Origin: JAFECT01 sp036501825
GTDB taxonomy: Bacteria > Pseudomonadota > Alphaproteobacteria > Caulobacterales > Caulobacteraceae
DNA: 64,000 nucleotides
Assembly: GCA_036501825.1 (NCBI GenBank)
Contig: DASXZP010000013.1
Location: 1-64,000, forward strand
Direction of reading: 5' to 3'
The position numbers and the translations under genes were made by a program. Shown piece after piece: positions 27,231-35,614 of this stretch (its first letter is position 1; each line of letters opens with the position of its first letter). The notes beneath the pieces were generated by a model. That model did no database searches and was not told the origin of the DNA. It was given only the letters and a program-made list of their open reading frames with translations.

Positions 27231-27755
27231 ATGTCCTCAACAGCGCCCTTCTCCCGCGACGAGTTGCTCGCCTTCTTCGACGCCAACGCCATCGCCTACC
27301 GGACGCACGAGCATCCGGCGGTGTTCACCGTCGCCGAAGGCCCGGAGATCAGGGCGTCCATGCCGGGGGCCCACACCAAGAATCTGTTCCTGAAGGACAA
27401 GAAGGGCCGGCTGTGGCTGATCTCCGCGCGCCAGGACACGGTGATCGATCTGAAGCAGCTGCACCGGACCATCGGTTCGGACCGGCTGTCCTTCGGCAAT
27501 CCGGATCTGATGGCGCAGGTGCTGGGCCTGAGCCCCGGATCGGTCACCGCCTTCGGCCTGATCAACGACCGCGAGCGGCGGGTGACCTTCGTGCTCGACA
27601 AGGCCCTGGCCGACGCCGAGATCGTGAACTTCCACCCGATGATCAACACCGCGACCACCGCGGTCTCGGCCGCCGACTTCCGCCGCTTCCTGGGCGCCAT
27701 CGGGGTCGAGCCGATGGTGGTGGATTTCACGACCTTGACCTTGGCCTCACCCTGA
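27231..27755 (+). CDS. Prolyl-tRNA editing protein (YbaK/ProX-type deacylase)
   Basis: 174 residues from the ATG at 27231. YbaK/aaRS-associated domain: YRTHEHPAVFTVAEG at about residues 19-33, HTKNLFLKDKKGRLWLIS with the catalytic lysine region, GSDRLSFGNPDLMAQVLGLSPGSVTAFGLIND, and NFHPMINTATTAVSAADFRRFL. This matches standalone ProX/PrdX proteins that hydrolyse mischarged Ala-tRNA(Pro). The long open frame from 26460 is not coding. Promoter shared with the divergent DUF6065-like gene is probable. Confidence 0.88.
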   Translation: MSSTAPFSRDELLAFFDANAIAYRTHEHPAVFTVAEGPEIRASMPGAHTKNLFLKDKKGRLWLISARQDTVIDLKQLHRTIGSDRLSFGNPDLMAQVLGLSPGSVTAFGLINDRERRVTFVLDKALADAEIVNFHPMINTATTAVSAADFRRFLGAIGVEPMVVDFTTLTLASP

Positions 27756-27864
27756 CCCCGCCCTCGCCGGATTGCGGAGCGCCGCCCGCGGGACCATTTT
27801 ACCGGACAACCGGTTTATTCCGCGCGCGGTTCGCCCGCGCGCCTTCCCCGCTCAAGGACCTTTC

Positions 27865-28752
27865 ATGACCGAACTTGCCGTGGCCACCGACCTGATCAAG
27901 GACGGGGCCGATCAGACCTTCATGCAGGACGTGGTCGAGGAGTCGAAGAAGCAGCCTGTCATCGTCGACTTCTGGGCGAGCTGGTGCGGCCCCTGCCGTC
28001 AGCTCGGACCCAATCTGGAAAAGGCCGTCAAGTCCGCCAACGGGGCGGTGAAGCTGGTCAAGGTCGACATCGACAAGAACCCCGCCTTCGCCGGCCAACT
28101 GCGCGTGCAGTCGATCCCCGCCGTGTTCGCCTTTGCCGACGGCCAGCCGGTGGACTTCTTCCAGGGCAATCTGCCCGAGAGCGACATCAAGGCCTTCATC
28201 GGCCGTCTGGTCGGCGAGGCCGGCAAGAGCGACATCGACCGGCTGCTCGATCTCGGCCGCGAGTCGGTGGAGGTCGCCGACATGGGCGGCGCCGCCCAGG
28301 CCTATGCCCAGGCGCTGCAGCTCGAGCCCGCCAATGTGAAGGCGATCGCGGGCCTGGCGCGGGTCTATCTGTCCGGCGGCGACGCCGATCAGGCGCGCCA
28401 GATCGCGGCCATGGCGCCGGCGGACTCCAACGATCCGGAAATTCAGGGCGTGCGCGCCGCGCTGGAGCTCGCGGGCGCGCAGGAGAGCCATTCGGACACC
28501 GCCCAGTTCGAACAGGCGCTGGCGCGCAATCCGAAGGACCACCAGGCGCGCTTCGACCTCGCCACGGCGCTGGCCGCGCAGAACCGCTTTCAGGAAGCGG
28601 CCGATCAACTGTTGCGCATCGTTGAACAGGACCGCGAGTGGAACGAACAGGCGGCGCGCAAACAACTGCTGAAGATCTTCGACGCCGCGGGGCCGGGCGC
28701 CGAAGTCACCCGCGACGGGCGCCGGCGTCTGTCGTCCATTCTGTTTTCGTAG
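27865..28752 (+). CDS. cnoX: Thioredoxin-TPR fusion, chaperedoxin CnoX-like
   Basis: 295 residues. An N-terminal thioredoxin domain with active site WASWCGPCRQL (about residues 39-49) and the cis-Pro motif SIPAVFAF is followed by tetratricopeptide-like helices (AAQAYAQALQLEPANVKAIAGLARVYLSGGDADQARQI, and a C-terminal repeat). CnoX/YbbN proteins protect substrates from overoxidation and pass them to GroEL. Alphaproteobacterial members keep the CGPC motif that E. coli CnoX lacks, as here. It is followed 11 bases later by a Lon N-domain gene and then a Trm112-like gene. Confidence 0.9.
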   Translation: MTELAVATDLIKDGADQTFMQDVVEESKKQPVIVDFWASWCGPCRQLGPNLEKAVKSANGAVKLVKVDIDKNPAFAGQLRVQSIPAVFAFADGQPVDFFQGNLPESDIKAFIGRLVGEAGKSDIDRLLDLGRESVEVADMGGAAQAYAQALQLEPANVKAIAGLARVYLSGGDADQARQIAAMAPADSNDPEIQGVRAALELAGAQESHSDTAQFEQALARNPKDHQARFDLATALAAQNRFQEAADQLLRIVEQDREWNEQAARKQLLKIFDAAGPGAEVTRDGRRRLSSILFS

Positions 28753-28763
28753 AGCGTTCGCCT

Positions 28764-29417
28764 ATGGCTCAAGGCTACATCCGCGCCGCCGACCTGCCGC
28801 AGGTTATCCCGGTGTTTCCGCTCGACAGCGCCCTGCTGCTGCCGCGCGGCCAGTTGCCGCTGAACATTTTCGAGCCGCGTTATCTCAACATGGTCGACGA
28901 TGCGATCGCCGGCGACCGGGTGATCGGCATGATCCAGACCTCGGGCGGGATGCGCTCACGGCCCAAGCTGGCCAAGGTCGGTTGTGCGGGACGGGTGACG
29001 AGCTATGCGGAGACCTCGGACGGCCGCTATCTGATCACCCTGACCGGGGTGATCCGTTTCCGTGTGCAGGACGAATTGCCGGCGCAGGCGCCCTATCGCC
29101 AGGTGCGCGCGGCCTACGACCTGTTCGAAGAAGACCTGCAGACGCCGGACGCCGGCGATTTCGACCGGACCAAGTTTTTGTCGGCGCTGAAATCCTATCT
29201 CACCCACCATGCGATGGACGTGGACTGGGACACGGTGCGCGGGGCGCCGGAAGAGGCGCTGATCAACAGCCTGTCCATGGCCCTGCCGTTTGCGCCGTCG
29301 GAGAAGCAGGCGTTGTTGGAGGCGTCGACCCTGGAAGTGCGCCGCGAGTCCCTGACCGCCCTGCTCGAAATCGACGCCGCGGAGCCTGAAGGCGGCGGCC
29401 ATGGAGCGCTGCAATGA
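28764..29417 (+). CDS. Lon substrate-binding (LON N-terminal) domain protein
   Basis: 217 residues forming only the N-terminal LON domain: VIPVFPLDSALLLPRGQLPLNIFEPRYLNMVDDAI (about residues 14-48), VGCAGRVTSYAETSDGRYLITLTGVIRF, then helical C-terminal part with SMALPFAPSEKQALLEA. No AAA or protease domain. Such proteins are thought to bind substrates or adaptors; role unproven. It is the middle gene of cnoX-lonN-trm112, a conserved alphaproteobacterial trio. Stop overlaps the next ATG (ATGA). Confidence 0.9.
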   Translation: MAQGYIRAADLPQVIPVFPLDSALLLPRGQLPLNIFEPRYLNMVDDAIAGDRVIGMIQTSGGMRSRPKLAKVGCAGRVTSYAETSDGRYLITLTGVIRFRVQDELPAQAPYRQVRAAYDLFEEDLQTPDAGDFDRTKFLSALKSYLTHHAMDVDWDTVRGAPEEALINSLSMALPFAPSEKQALLEASTLEVRRESLTALLEIDAAEPEGGGHGALQ

Positions 29418-29620
29418 GTGATCCGATCACGGACGACTTCATGAACGCCCAGGTCGACCCGCGGCTGCTCGAAGTGCTGGTCTGTCCGGTGACGCGCGGC
29501 ACACTCGAATACGACCGCGAAGCCGGCGAACTGATCAGCCGCTCGGCCAAACTCGCCTATCCGATCCGCGACGGCGTCCCGATCATGCTGCCGGAAGAGG
29601 CGCGCAAGCTGGACGACTGA
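29414..29620 (+). CDS. Trm112/YcaR-like small protein
   Basis: 68 residues. VDPRLLEVLVCPVTRGTLEYDREAGELISRSAKLAYPIRDGVPIMLPEEAR is the Trm112p-like fold found in bacterial YcaR-type proteins. Only one cysteine remains of the zinc-binding set, which is usual in the bacterial branch. The ATG overlaps the preceding stop; an internal ATG at 29441 is also possible. Eukaryotic Trm112 activates methyltransferases; the bacterial role is unclear. Confidence 0.82.
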   Translation: MSDPITDDFMNAQVDPRLLEVLVCPVTRGTLEYDREAGELISRSAKLAYPIRDGVPIMLPEEARKLDD

Positions 29621-29636
29621 GCGTCCGCGCGGAGCG

Positions 29637-29792
29637 CAAGAAAGAAACCGCGGAGATCGCGGAGAAAGAGAAAGACGCGGAGATCGCAGAGAGTCAGCGC
29701 TCGATCGTATTAGCGCGACGCCAAAACCATCACTGACCGCTCCGCGATCTCTGCGGCTTTTCTTCCTCTGCGATCTCTGCGGTTTTCTTAAA
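29637..29792. repeat. Imperfect inverted-repeat element (GCGGAGATCGCAGAG type), copy 2
   Basis: The left arm at about 29637-29693 has repeated CGCGGAGATCGCGGAG-like words. The right arm at about 29735-29792 has CTCCGCGATCTCTGCGG and CTCTGCGATCTCTGCGG. About 40 unrelated bases separate them. The element starts 16 bases after the Trm112-like stop and reaches the stop of the convergent Ubi hydroxylase gene. Related in words and position to the element at 866-1049. Confidence 0.75.
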
Positions 29793-31041
29793 CCAAGGCC
29801 TCGCCGCGGAGCAGACGCGGGAGGTCGCCGACGGCGCCGCCGGCTTCCTGCATGAAGAAGCGGCGGGCGGGGCCCAGTTGATTCACCGCTGACATGCCGA
29901 GGCCGCGGGCGGCGCGCATCAGCGGCAGATCGTTCGAGAACAGGCGGTTGAACAGATCGGTGGCCGCCGCCAGCGCGACGTTGTCAAGCCGGCGCCAGCG
30001 CGCGTAGCGTTCCAGCACCGTTTCCGAGCCGATGTCTTCGCCGAGCCGCGCCGCGTCGAGCAACACTTCCGCCAGCGCAGCCGCATCTTTCAATCCGAGG
30101 TTCAGGCCCTGGCCCGCGATCGGGTGCACGCCGTGGGCGGCGTCGCCCAGCAGCGCGATGCGCGGCGCGCACATGCGCTCAGCCAGCGATAAACTCAGCG
30201 GATAGACGAAGCGCGGACCTTGCACCTCGACCGCGCCGAGGAAGTCGCCGAAGCGGCGTTCGAGATGCGCCTGGAAGGCTTCGGGGCCGGCGGTGCGCAG
30301 CGCTTCCGCGAGGCGGCGCGGTTCGGTCCACACCAGGCTGGCGCGATTGTCCGTCAGCGGAAGGATGGCGAAGGGGCCGCCGCTCAGAAAATATTCGTGG
30401 GCGACGCCATGGTGCGGTTCTTCGAAGCCGACGGTCGCGACCACGCCGCATTGCGGATAGTCCCAGCCGATCACGTCGATGCCCGCCGCTTCGCGCGCCA
30501 CCGAGCGCTTGCCTTCGGCGCCGACCACGAGCGGCGCGCTGAGGTCACGCCCGTCGGCGAGCCGCACGCGCGCGACCGCGTTCTCCTGCGCCACCGACGC
30601 GACGGCGATCGGCGCGAACACTTCGACGTCGGAGCTCAGGATCGTTTCCGCGAGCGCTGCGCGAATGCGGCGGTTCTCCACCATCCAGCCGAGGGGTTCG
30701 CCGTCGGAACGGTCGGCGATCTCTTCGGACTCGAAGCGAAGGAAAAACGGTCCGGGTTCACGCGACGCGGCGCCGGGGGTGCGGCCGTCGGTGACCAGGA
30801 TGGTTTCGATGGCGCAGGCGTAGGGCCGCAGTTTTTCCGCGACGCCCAACACGCGCCATTGCCGGAACGACGAATAGGCCACCGCCGAGGCGCGCCCGTC
30901 GAAGCTCTCCGCCGCCATCGCCTCAAACGGCAGCGGATCGACCAGCGCCGTCTTGAACCCCGCATGCGCCAGAGCCAGCGCACAGGTCGCCCCCGCCATC
31001 CCGGCGCCGGCGACGATCACCTCGTGAGTGGGCCCTGACAT
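29788..31041 (-). CDS. FAD-dependent UbiH/UbiF/VisC-type hydroxylase
   Basis: 417 residues from the ATG at 31041. The N-terminal FAD motif is VIVAGAGMAGATCALALAHAG. The family signature near residues 283-312 is ALLGDAAHGVHPIAGQGLNLGLKDAAAL, and YPQCGVVATVGFEEPHHGVAHE precedes it. These enzymes hydroxylate the ubiquinone ring at C5, C6 or C1, or related substrates; which position is served cannot be told from sequence alone. Divergent from ftsK, convergent with the trm112 operon across a repeat element. Confidence 0.88.
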   Translation of the reverse strand: MSGPTHEVIVAGAGMAGATCALALAHAGFKTALVDPLPFEAMAAESFDGRASAVAYSSFRQWRVLGVAEKLRPYACAIETILVTDGRTPGAASREPGPFFLRFESEEIADRSDGEPLGWMVENRRIRAALAETILSSDVEVFAPIAVASVAQENAVARVRLADGRDLSAPLVVGAEGKRSVAREAAGIDVIGWDYPQCGVVATVGFEEPHHGVAHEYFLSGGPFAILPLTDNRASLVWTEPRRLAEALRTAGPEAFQAHLERRFGDFLGAVEVQGPRFVYPLSLSLAERMCAPRIALLGDAAHGVHPIAGQGLNLGLKDAAALAEVLLDAARLGEDIGSETVLERYARWRRLDNVALAAATDLFNRLFSNDLPLMRAARGLGMSAVNQLGPARRFFMQEAGGAVGDLPRLLRGEALV

Positions 31042-31173
31042 GGGGGTCCTTATCGGCCACGGTTTCGCCCCCTGCAATCCGCTGCGAAACGCGTCGCGTT
31101 AGGGGTTTCGTAAACCGATCTTAACCCTCCCGCCGCCAATGCTGGCCGGTTCGGTCAAGAGGGGTCGCGGTCT

Positions 31174-33549
31174 ATGCGCAGTATGGCGTCGCTGGTGGGC
31201 GAGAGGATCGTGGAGACCGCCCGGTTCACCTGGCAGGCGCCCCTGGTCGCACGCTTTCGCGGCGGCGTGATCGCGTCGGCCGGCCTGGCCATGCTGCTGG
31301 CCTTCGGCTCCTACGACGCGTCCGATCCGAGCCTGAACACCGCCTCGAGCGGCCATGTGCACAATCTGCTGCGCGGCGCGGGTGCGACCGTCGCCGATAT
31401 CAGCCTGCAGTCGATCGGCCTGGCGGCCTGGCCGCTGGCGGCGCTGATCGCGCTCTGGGGCCTGGCGCGGGCCGCGACGCCGGCGCCCGATATTTCCACC
31501 CGACGGCAGGGGTTGCGCGCCCTGGCGGCTTTCGCGGGCGTGCTGATGCTGGCCGGGGTGCTGGCTATGCCCGAGCCGCCGCGCGCCTGGCCGCTGGCCC
31601 GGGGCCTGGGCGGGTTCTGGGGTCAGGGGCTGCTCGACGGCGTGACCGCGGCCATCGCCTTTGTCCGCGTCCCCTACGCCGACACCATCGCGGCCGTAAT
31701 CCTGGGCTGCGGCGCGCTGGCCACGATCGGTTGGTCGCTGTCGATCCGCCGCAGTGAATTCGTCGGCGCCGTCGCCTGGATCGCGTCGGCCTTCCGCGCC
31801 AAGCCGAAGACCGCCGCACCGATGTTCGCCGAAGACCCGGCGCCCGTCGCCGCGGTGAAGAAGAAGACCCAGATCGCCGTCCCCGCCGCGCCCGTGGAAG
31901 ACGAGGACGAAGACGACGCGTGGAGCGACGCCGACGACGGCGCGACAGAACCGAAGCTGGACGTGAAGCCGCGCATCCCGCGCGCCTCGGGCCGCGAAAC
32001 GCGGGAGAACCAGGGCGCCTTCGAGTTCGCGCGCGCGGGCGGCTTTCGCCTGCCCGAGCTGAACATGCTGACCAAGCCCGACGCGCGGCCCGCGGCCTTC
32101 GACGAAGCGGCGCTGCGCCAGAACGCGCGCATGCTGGAAGGCGTGCTGGGCGAATTCGGCGTGCGCGGGACCATCGACCAGATCCGTCCCGGTCCGGTGG
32201 TGACCCTGTACGAACTGGTGCCCGCCGCCGGCGTGAAACACGCCCGCGTGGTCGCGCTGTCGGACGACATCGCCCGTTCCATGAGCGCGCGCGCCTGCCG
32301 CGTCTCCGTCGTGCAGGGCCGCAACGCCATCGGCATCGAACTGCCCAACGCCAAGCGTGAGACCGTCTTCCTGCGCGACCTGTTGGCCTCGGCGGAGTTC
32401 GAGAAGCCGGGCCACGTGCTGCCGCTGGCGCTGGGTGAAACCATCGGCGGCGAGCCCTATGTCGCCGACCTCGCGCGCATGCCGCACCTGCTGATCGCGG
32501 GCACCACCGGCTCGGGCAAGTCGGTGGGCGTGAACGCGATGATTCTGTCGATCCTCTACCGCCTGTCGCCGGAACAGTGCCGCTTCATCATGATCGATCC
32601 GAAGATGCTGGAGCTGTCGGTCTATGACGGCATCCCGCACCTGCTGGCGCCGGTGGTGACCGATCCAAAGAAGGCGGTCGTCGCGCTGAAGTGGACCGTG
32701 CGCGAGATGGAAGACCGCTATCGCCGCATGTCGAAGATCGGCGTGCGCAACGTCGCGTCCTACAACGAACGCGCCCGCGAAGCCCTGGCCAAGGGCGAAC
32801 ACTTCGAACGCACGGTGCAGACCGGCTTCGACGAGAGCGGACGCCCGGTTTACGAGTCGGAGAAGATCCGCCCCGAAACCATGCCCTATCTGGTCGTGGT
32901 CATGGACGAGATGGCCGACCTGATGCTGGTCGCCGGCAAGGACGTTGAAGGCGCCGTGCAGCGCCTGGCGCAGATGGCGCGCGCGGCGGGCATCCATCTG
33001 ATCATGGCCACGCAGCGTCCGTCGGTGGACGTGATCACCGGCACCATCAAGGCCAACTTCCCCACCCGCATCAGCTTCCAGGTGACCTCGAAGATCGACA
33101 GCCGCACCATCCTGGGCGAGCAGGGCGCCGAACAGCTGCTGGGCCAGGGCGACATGCTCTACATGCAGGGCGGCGGGCGTGTAACCCGCCTGCACGGCCC
33201 CTTCGTCGAGGACGCCGAAGTCAGCGCGGTGGCCGAGTTCCTGCGCAATCAGGGCGAGCCGCAGTACCTGGACGACGTGACCCTGGGCGATGAGAGCGAG
33301 GACGGCGGCGACGATCTCTACGGCGGCGGCGGGAACAGCAATTCCGGCGACGACCTCTACGACCGCGCCGTGGCGGTGGTGATCCGCGACCGCAAGGCGT
33401 CGACCAGCTACGTCCAGCGCCGGCTGCAGATCGGCTACAACCGCGCCGCCTCGCTGATCGAGCGGATGGAGCGGGAAGGGGTCGTGGGCCCCGCCAACCA
33501 CGCCGGCAAGCGCGACATCCTGGTGGGCGGCAACGCCATGGCGGTCTAG
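31174..33549 (+). CDS. ftsK: DNA translocase FtsK
   Basis: 791 residues. Four N-terminal membrane segments (about 28-50, 78-100, 110-130, 165-190) anchor it at the septum, then an acidic/Pro linker. The motor has Walker A GTTGSGKSVG (about 443-452) and Walker B LVVVMDEMADLM (about 570). It carries the C-terminal gamma winged helix (DLYDRAVAVVIRDRKASTSYVQRRLQIGYNRAASLIERMEREGVVGPA) that reads KOPS and contacts XerD. Pumps the terminus region through the closing septum. A TTAG-N7-GTAA sequence lies upstream; see rejected items. Confidence 0.97.
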   Translation: MRSMASLVGERIVETARFTWQAPLVARFRGGVIASAGLAMLLAFGSYDASDPSLNTASSGHVHNLLRGAGATVADISLQSIGLAAWPLAALIALWGLARAATPAPDISTRRQGLRALAAFAGVLMLAGVLAMPEPPRAWPLARGLGGFWGQGLLDGVTAAIAFVRVPYADTIAAVILGCGALATIGWSLSIRRSEFVGAVAWIASAFRAKPKTAAPMFAEDPAPVAAVKKKTQIAVPAAPVEDEDEDDAWSDADDGATEPKLDVKPRIPRASGRETRENQGAFEFARAGGFRLPELNMLTKPDARPAAFDEAALRQNARMLEGVLGEFGVRGTIDQIRPGPVVTLYELVPAAGVKHARVVALSDDIARSMSARACRVSVVQGRNAIGIELPNAKRETVFLRDLLASAEFEKPGHVLPLALGETIGGEPYVADLARMPHLLIAGTTGSGKSVGVNAMILSILYRLSPEQCRFIMIDPKMLELSVYDGIPHLLAPVVTDPKKAVVALKWTVREMEDRYRRMSKIGVRNVASYNERAREALAKGEHFERTVQTGFDESGRPVYESEKIRPETMPYLVVVMDEMADLMLVAGKDVEGAVQRLAQMARAAGIHLIMATQRPSVDVITGTIKANFPTRISFQVTSKIDSRTILGEQGAEQLLGQGDMLYMQGGGRVTRLHGPFVEDAEVSAVAEFLRNQGEPQYLDDVTLGDESEDGGDDLYGGGGNSNSGDDLYDRAVAVVIRDRKASTSYVQRRLQIGYNRAASLIERMEREGVVGPANHAGKRDILVGGNAMAV

Positions 33550-33622
33550 CTTTCGCCCTTCTGCGGGCGCCGCATGCGTGCAGAACGCGTTATCGAGAGC
33601 GCAGAGCAGCGGAGACCGGCGC

Positions 33623-34240
33623 GTGAGCGGACGACCCAAGACGATTTTGGCGGGGATTTTGGCGGCGCTGACCGTGGGCGCGATACCGGCCTCGGCTCTG
33701 ACGCCCGAACAGACTGCGCTCGAGGCTAAGGCCGTCGCCTATCTGCAGGGCCTGACCTCCGCCGAGGGCCGCTTTGTCCAGACCGACGCCAAGGGGCAGA
33801 AGACCGAGGGCAAGTTCTATCTGGAGCGGCCCGGGCGGATCCGGTTCGAGTACGACCCGCCGGCCCAGCTGGTGGTGGTCTCCGACGGCCACAACGTCAC
33901 CGTCTATGACCGGAGATTGCGCACGGCGAACTTCTACCCCCTGGGCCTGACCCCGCTGCACGTGCTCCTGGCCAAGACCATCCGCTTCGACAAGGCCGCC
34001 GCCATCGACCAGGTGGAGCGGACCGCGGACGGCTTCGAAATCGTCGCCCACGATGGCAAGCACGCCAGCGAAGGCTCCATCACGCTGGAGTTCTCCGACA
34101 GCCCGGTCCGGCTGCTGGAATGGACCATCACCGACGCGTCCGGGCGCAAGACCCGGGTGCAGCTGACGTCGTTGAAGCCCGCGGGCGGGTTCGACCCCAA
34201 GACCTTCATCATCGGCGACGACGACCGCAAACCCCGCTAG
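33623..34240 (+). CDS. lolA: Outer-membrane lipoprotein carrier protein LolA
   Basis: 205 residues from the GTG at 33623 with GGAGA upstream. Signal peptide at about 1-28, then AYLQGLTSAEGRFVQTDAKGQKTEGKFYLERPGRIRFEYDPPAQLVVVSDGHNVTVYDRRL, the half-barrel typical of LolA. It carries lipoproteins across the periplasm from LolCDE to LolB. Located directly after ftsK as in other Caulobacterales. Followed by an intrinsic terminator at 34282-34315. Confidence 0.93.
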   Translation: MSGRPKTILAGILAALTVGAIPASALTPEQTALEAKAVAYLQGLTSAEGRFVQTDAKGQKTEGKFYLERPGRIRFEYDPPAQLVVVSDGHNVTVYDRRLRTANFYPLGLTPLHVLLAKTIRFDKAAAIDQVERTADGFEIVAHDGKHASEGSITLEFSDSPVRLLEWTITDASGRKTRVQLTSLKPAGGFDPKTFIIGDDDRKPR

Positions 34241-34281
34241 GGCTTGGTGATTCGCCTGCGGCGGCGTGCCGCGAGGGCTAC

Positions 34282-34315
34282 ACGCAAGCGTTACTCGCTT
34301 TTCGCTTGCGTTTTT
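34282..34315 (+). terminator. Intrinsic terminator after lolA
   Basis: A 9-bp perfect stem ACGCAAGCG (34282-34290) and CGCTTGCGT (34303-34311) closes a 12-base loop and is followed by a T-run. It lies 41 bases beyond the lolA stop. Confidence 0.75.
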
Positions 34316-34458
34316 ATGGTCGTCGTGTCATTTTGATCACAGGAACTCGACGGCGGTCGGGTTCCTCCCGCACCGGACCAATCCCCTCCCGGCGGCGGCG
34401 AGAGAGACGATCCTCCAAGCGCCCGGCTCGATTCCTCCCGAGCCGGGCGCTTTTTTTT
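34316..34458 (+). ncRNA. Candidate small RNA with CCTCCC motifs, own terminator
   Basis: The stretch lies between the lolA terminator and xthA and has no ORF of note. It ends in a second, very strong terminator: a 14-bp stem 34417-34430 with 34439-34452, loop 34431-34438 (ATTCCTCC), and a run of eight T. Within it CCTCCC or CCTCC occurs four times, the last inside the terminator loop. A terminator that follows no gene suggests a short transcript; C-rich anti-Shine-Dalgarno loops are typical of several alphaproteobacterial sRNAs. Promoter not securely located. Confidence 0.45.
34417..34458 (+). terminator. Strong intrinsic terminator of the candidate sRNA
   Basis: Perfect 14-bp inverted repeat AAGCGCCCGGCTCG / CGAGCCGGGCGCTT with an 8-base loop, then eight consecutive T. 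It ends about 60 bases before the xthA start codon, so it insulates xthA from upstream transcription. Confidence 0.85.
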
Positions 34459-34519
34459 GCCCCCAGAGCCCGATGAAATCGGGCTCGCGACATCGGATTT
34501 GTCCCGCTAACTCCCTCTG

Positions 34520-35326
34520 ATGCGCTTAAGAATCGCTACCTGGAACGTGAACTCGGTGCGCCTGCGCGCGGACCATGTCGGCCGCTTTGTGCGCGAACAG
34601 GCGCCCGACGTCCTGTGCCTGCAGGAGATCAAGTGCCGCGAGGGCGAGTTCCCCACCGCGGCCTTCGTCGAGGCGGGCCTGCCGCACCTGCGCGTGAACG
34701 GCCAGAAGGGCTGGCACGGGGTTGCCATCGCCTCGCGCCTGCCGATCGAGGACGCGCCGAAACTCGACGTCTGCAAGAACGGTCACGCGCGTGCGGTCGG
34801 CGCGACAGTCGCCGGCGTCGAGTTCCAGAATTTCTACATCCCCGCCGGCGGCGACACGCCCGATCGCACCATCAACGACAAGTTCGACCACAAGCTCGAC
34901 TTCTACGAACGCCTCGCCGCGGAGATGTCGAAGCGCGATGCGTCGGCGCCGCTGGTCGTCGCCGGCGACCTGAACGTGGCGCCCGGTGAACACGACGTGT
35001 GGAACCACAAGTACATGTCGAGGGTGATCAGCCACACGCCGATCGAAATCGAAGCGATGGAAACCCTGCGAACGTCGCTCAACTTCATCGACCTGGTGCG
35101 CGCCGCGGTTCCGGAACCGCAGAAACTGTTCTCCTGGTGGAGCTATCGCGCCGCCGACTTCCGCGCCTCCAACCGCGGCCTGCGCCTCGACCACCTGTGG
35201 GTCACGCCCGGATTGCGCGATGCAGCGTTCCGCATGGGCTCAGCGGCCGCACGCGTGCACGACGACGTCCGCGAATGGGAAAGACCCAGCGACCACGCGC
35301 CGGTGACGGCCGATCTGTATCTCTAA
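34520..35326 (+). CDS. xthA: Exodeoxyribonuclease III
   Basis: 268 residues, AP endonuclease/3'-5' exonuclease of base-excision repair. All family motifs in order: IATWNVNSVRLR, CLQEIKC (metal Glu), the catalytic Tyr region EFQNFYIPAGGD, VAGDLNVAPGEHDVWNHK, FSWWSYR, GLRLDHLWVTP and SDHAPVTADL at the C-terminus. Own promoter must lie in the about 60 bases after the preceding terminator. Confidence 0.96.
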   Translation: MRLRIATWNVNSVRLRADHVGRFVREQAPDVLCLQEIKCREGEFPTAAFVEAGLPHLRVNGQKGWHGVAIASRLPIEDAPKLDVCKNGHARAVGATVAGVEFQNFYIPAGGDTPDRTINDKFDHKLDFYERLAAEMSKRDASAPLVVAGDLNVAPGEHDVWNHKYMSRVISHTPIEIEAMETLRTSLNFIDLVRAAVPEPQKLFSWWSYRAADFRASNRGLRLDHLWVTPGLRDAAFRMGSAAARVHDDVREWERPSDHAPVTADLYL

Positions 35327-35330
35327 GAAA

Positions 35331-35608
35331 GAGAGTCCACGGACCCACACGGACGCACACGGAAGAAGAAAGAGGATTGTCCACGAACCACACGAACCAC
35401 ACGAACGAGGATGAGGGGGCTGCCGGCGGGCTTGGATTGAATGCGGCGCTGCGCGCGGCGATCGATCTCTGGGCGCGCGGTTGGATGTGAGGCCGGTTCG
35501 TGTGGTTCGTGTGGTTCGTGGATAAAATTCTTAGCCGGCTGGTCTCGGCGCCGTGCCGACCATGCGTTCGCTATTTCCGTGTGCGTCCGCGTGGGTCCGT
35601 GGACCCTC
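35331..35608. repeat. Nested double inverted-repeat element between xthA and the response regulator
   Basis: Two nested pairs of arms. The outer pair, about 35336-35363 and 35574-35606, has words like CCACGGACCCACACGGACG and its complement. The inner pair, about 35376-35409 and 35493-35525, is made of tandem CCACACGAA units and complement. About 85 bases lie in the centre. It fills the whole convergent gap. Reading through the arms would give TNHTNHTNE-like peptides, a kind of low-complexity junk known from repeat elements in many genomes. No transposase. Confidence 0.75.
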
Positions 35609-35614
35609 TTCTGA

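Noticed and set aside
31099..31113. TTAG-N7-GTAA upstream of ftsK as a CtrA box
   Set aside because: Only six of eight consensus bases match; too weak without binding data.
31099..33639. Very long open frame (846 codons) on the minus strand opposite ftsK, and similar ones opposite kup, argG and mnmG
   Set aside because: Such antisense frames arise from GC-rich codon bias. Their translations are Arg/His/Gly/Asp-rich without domains, while the plus-strand genes are clear families.
34342..34365. GGAAC followed by GGTT as a possible EcfG stress promoter for the sRNA candidate
   Set aside because: Spacing is 13 bases rather than the usual 16-17, and the -10 is not CGTT.
35399..35490. Short frame in the centre of the nested repeat as a gene
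   Set aside because: It is the tail of a frame running through xthA in another phase; there is no start with a ribosome site and the peptide is too short to judge.
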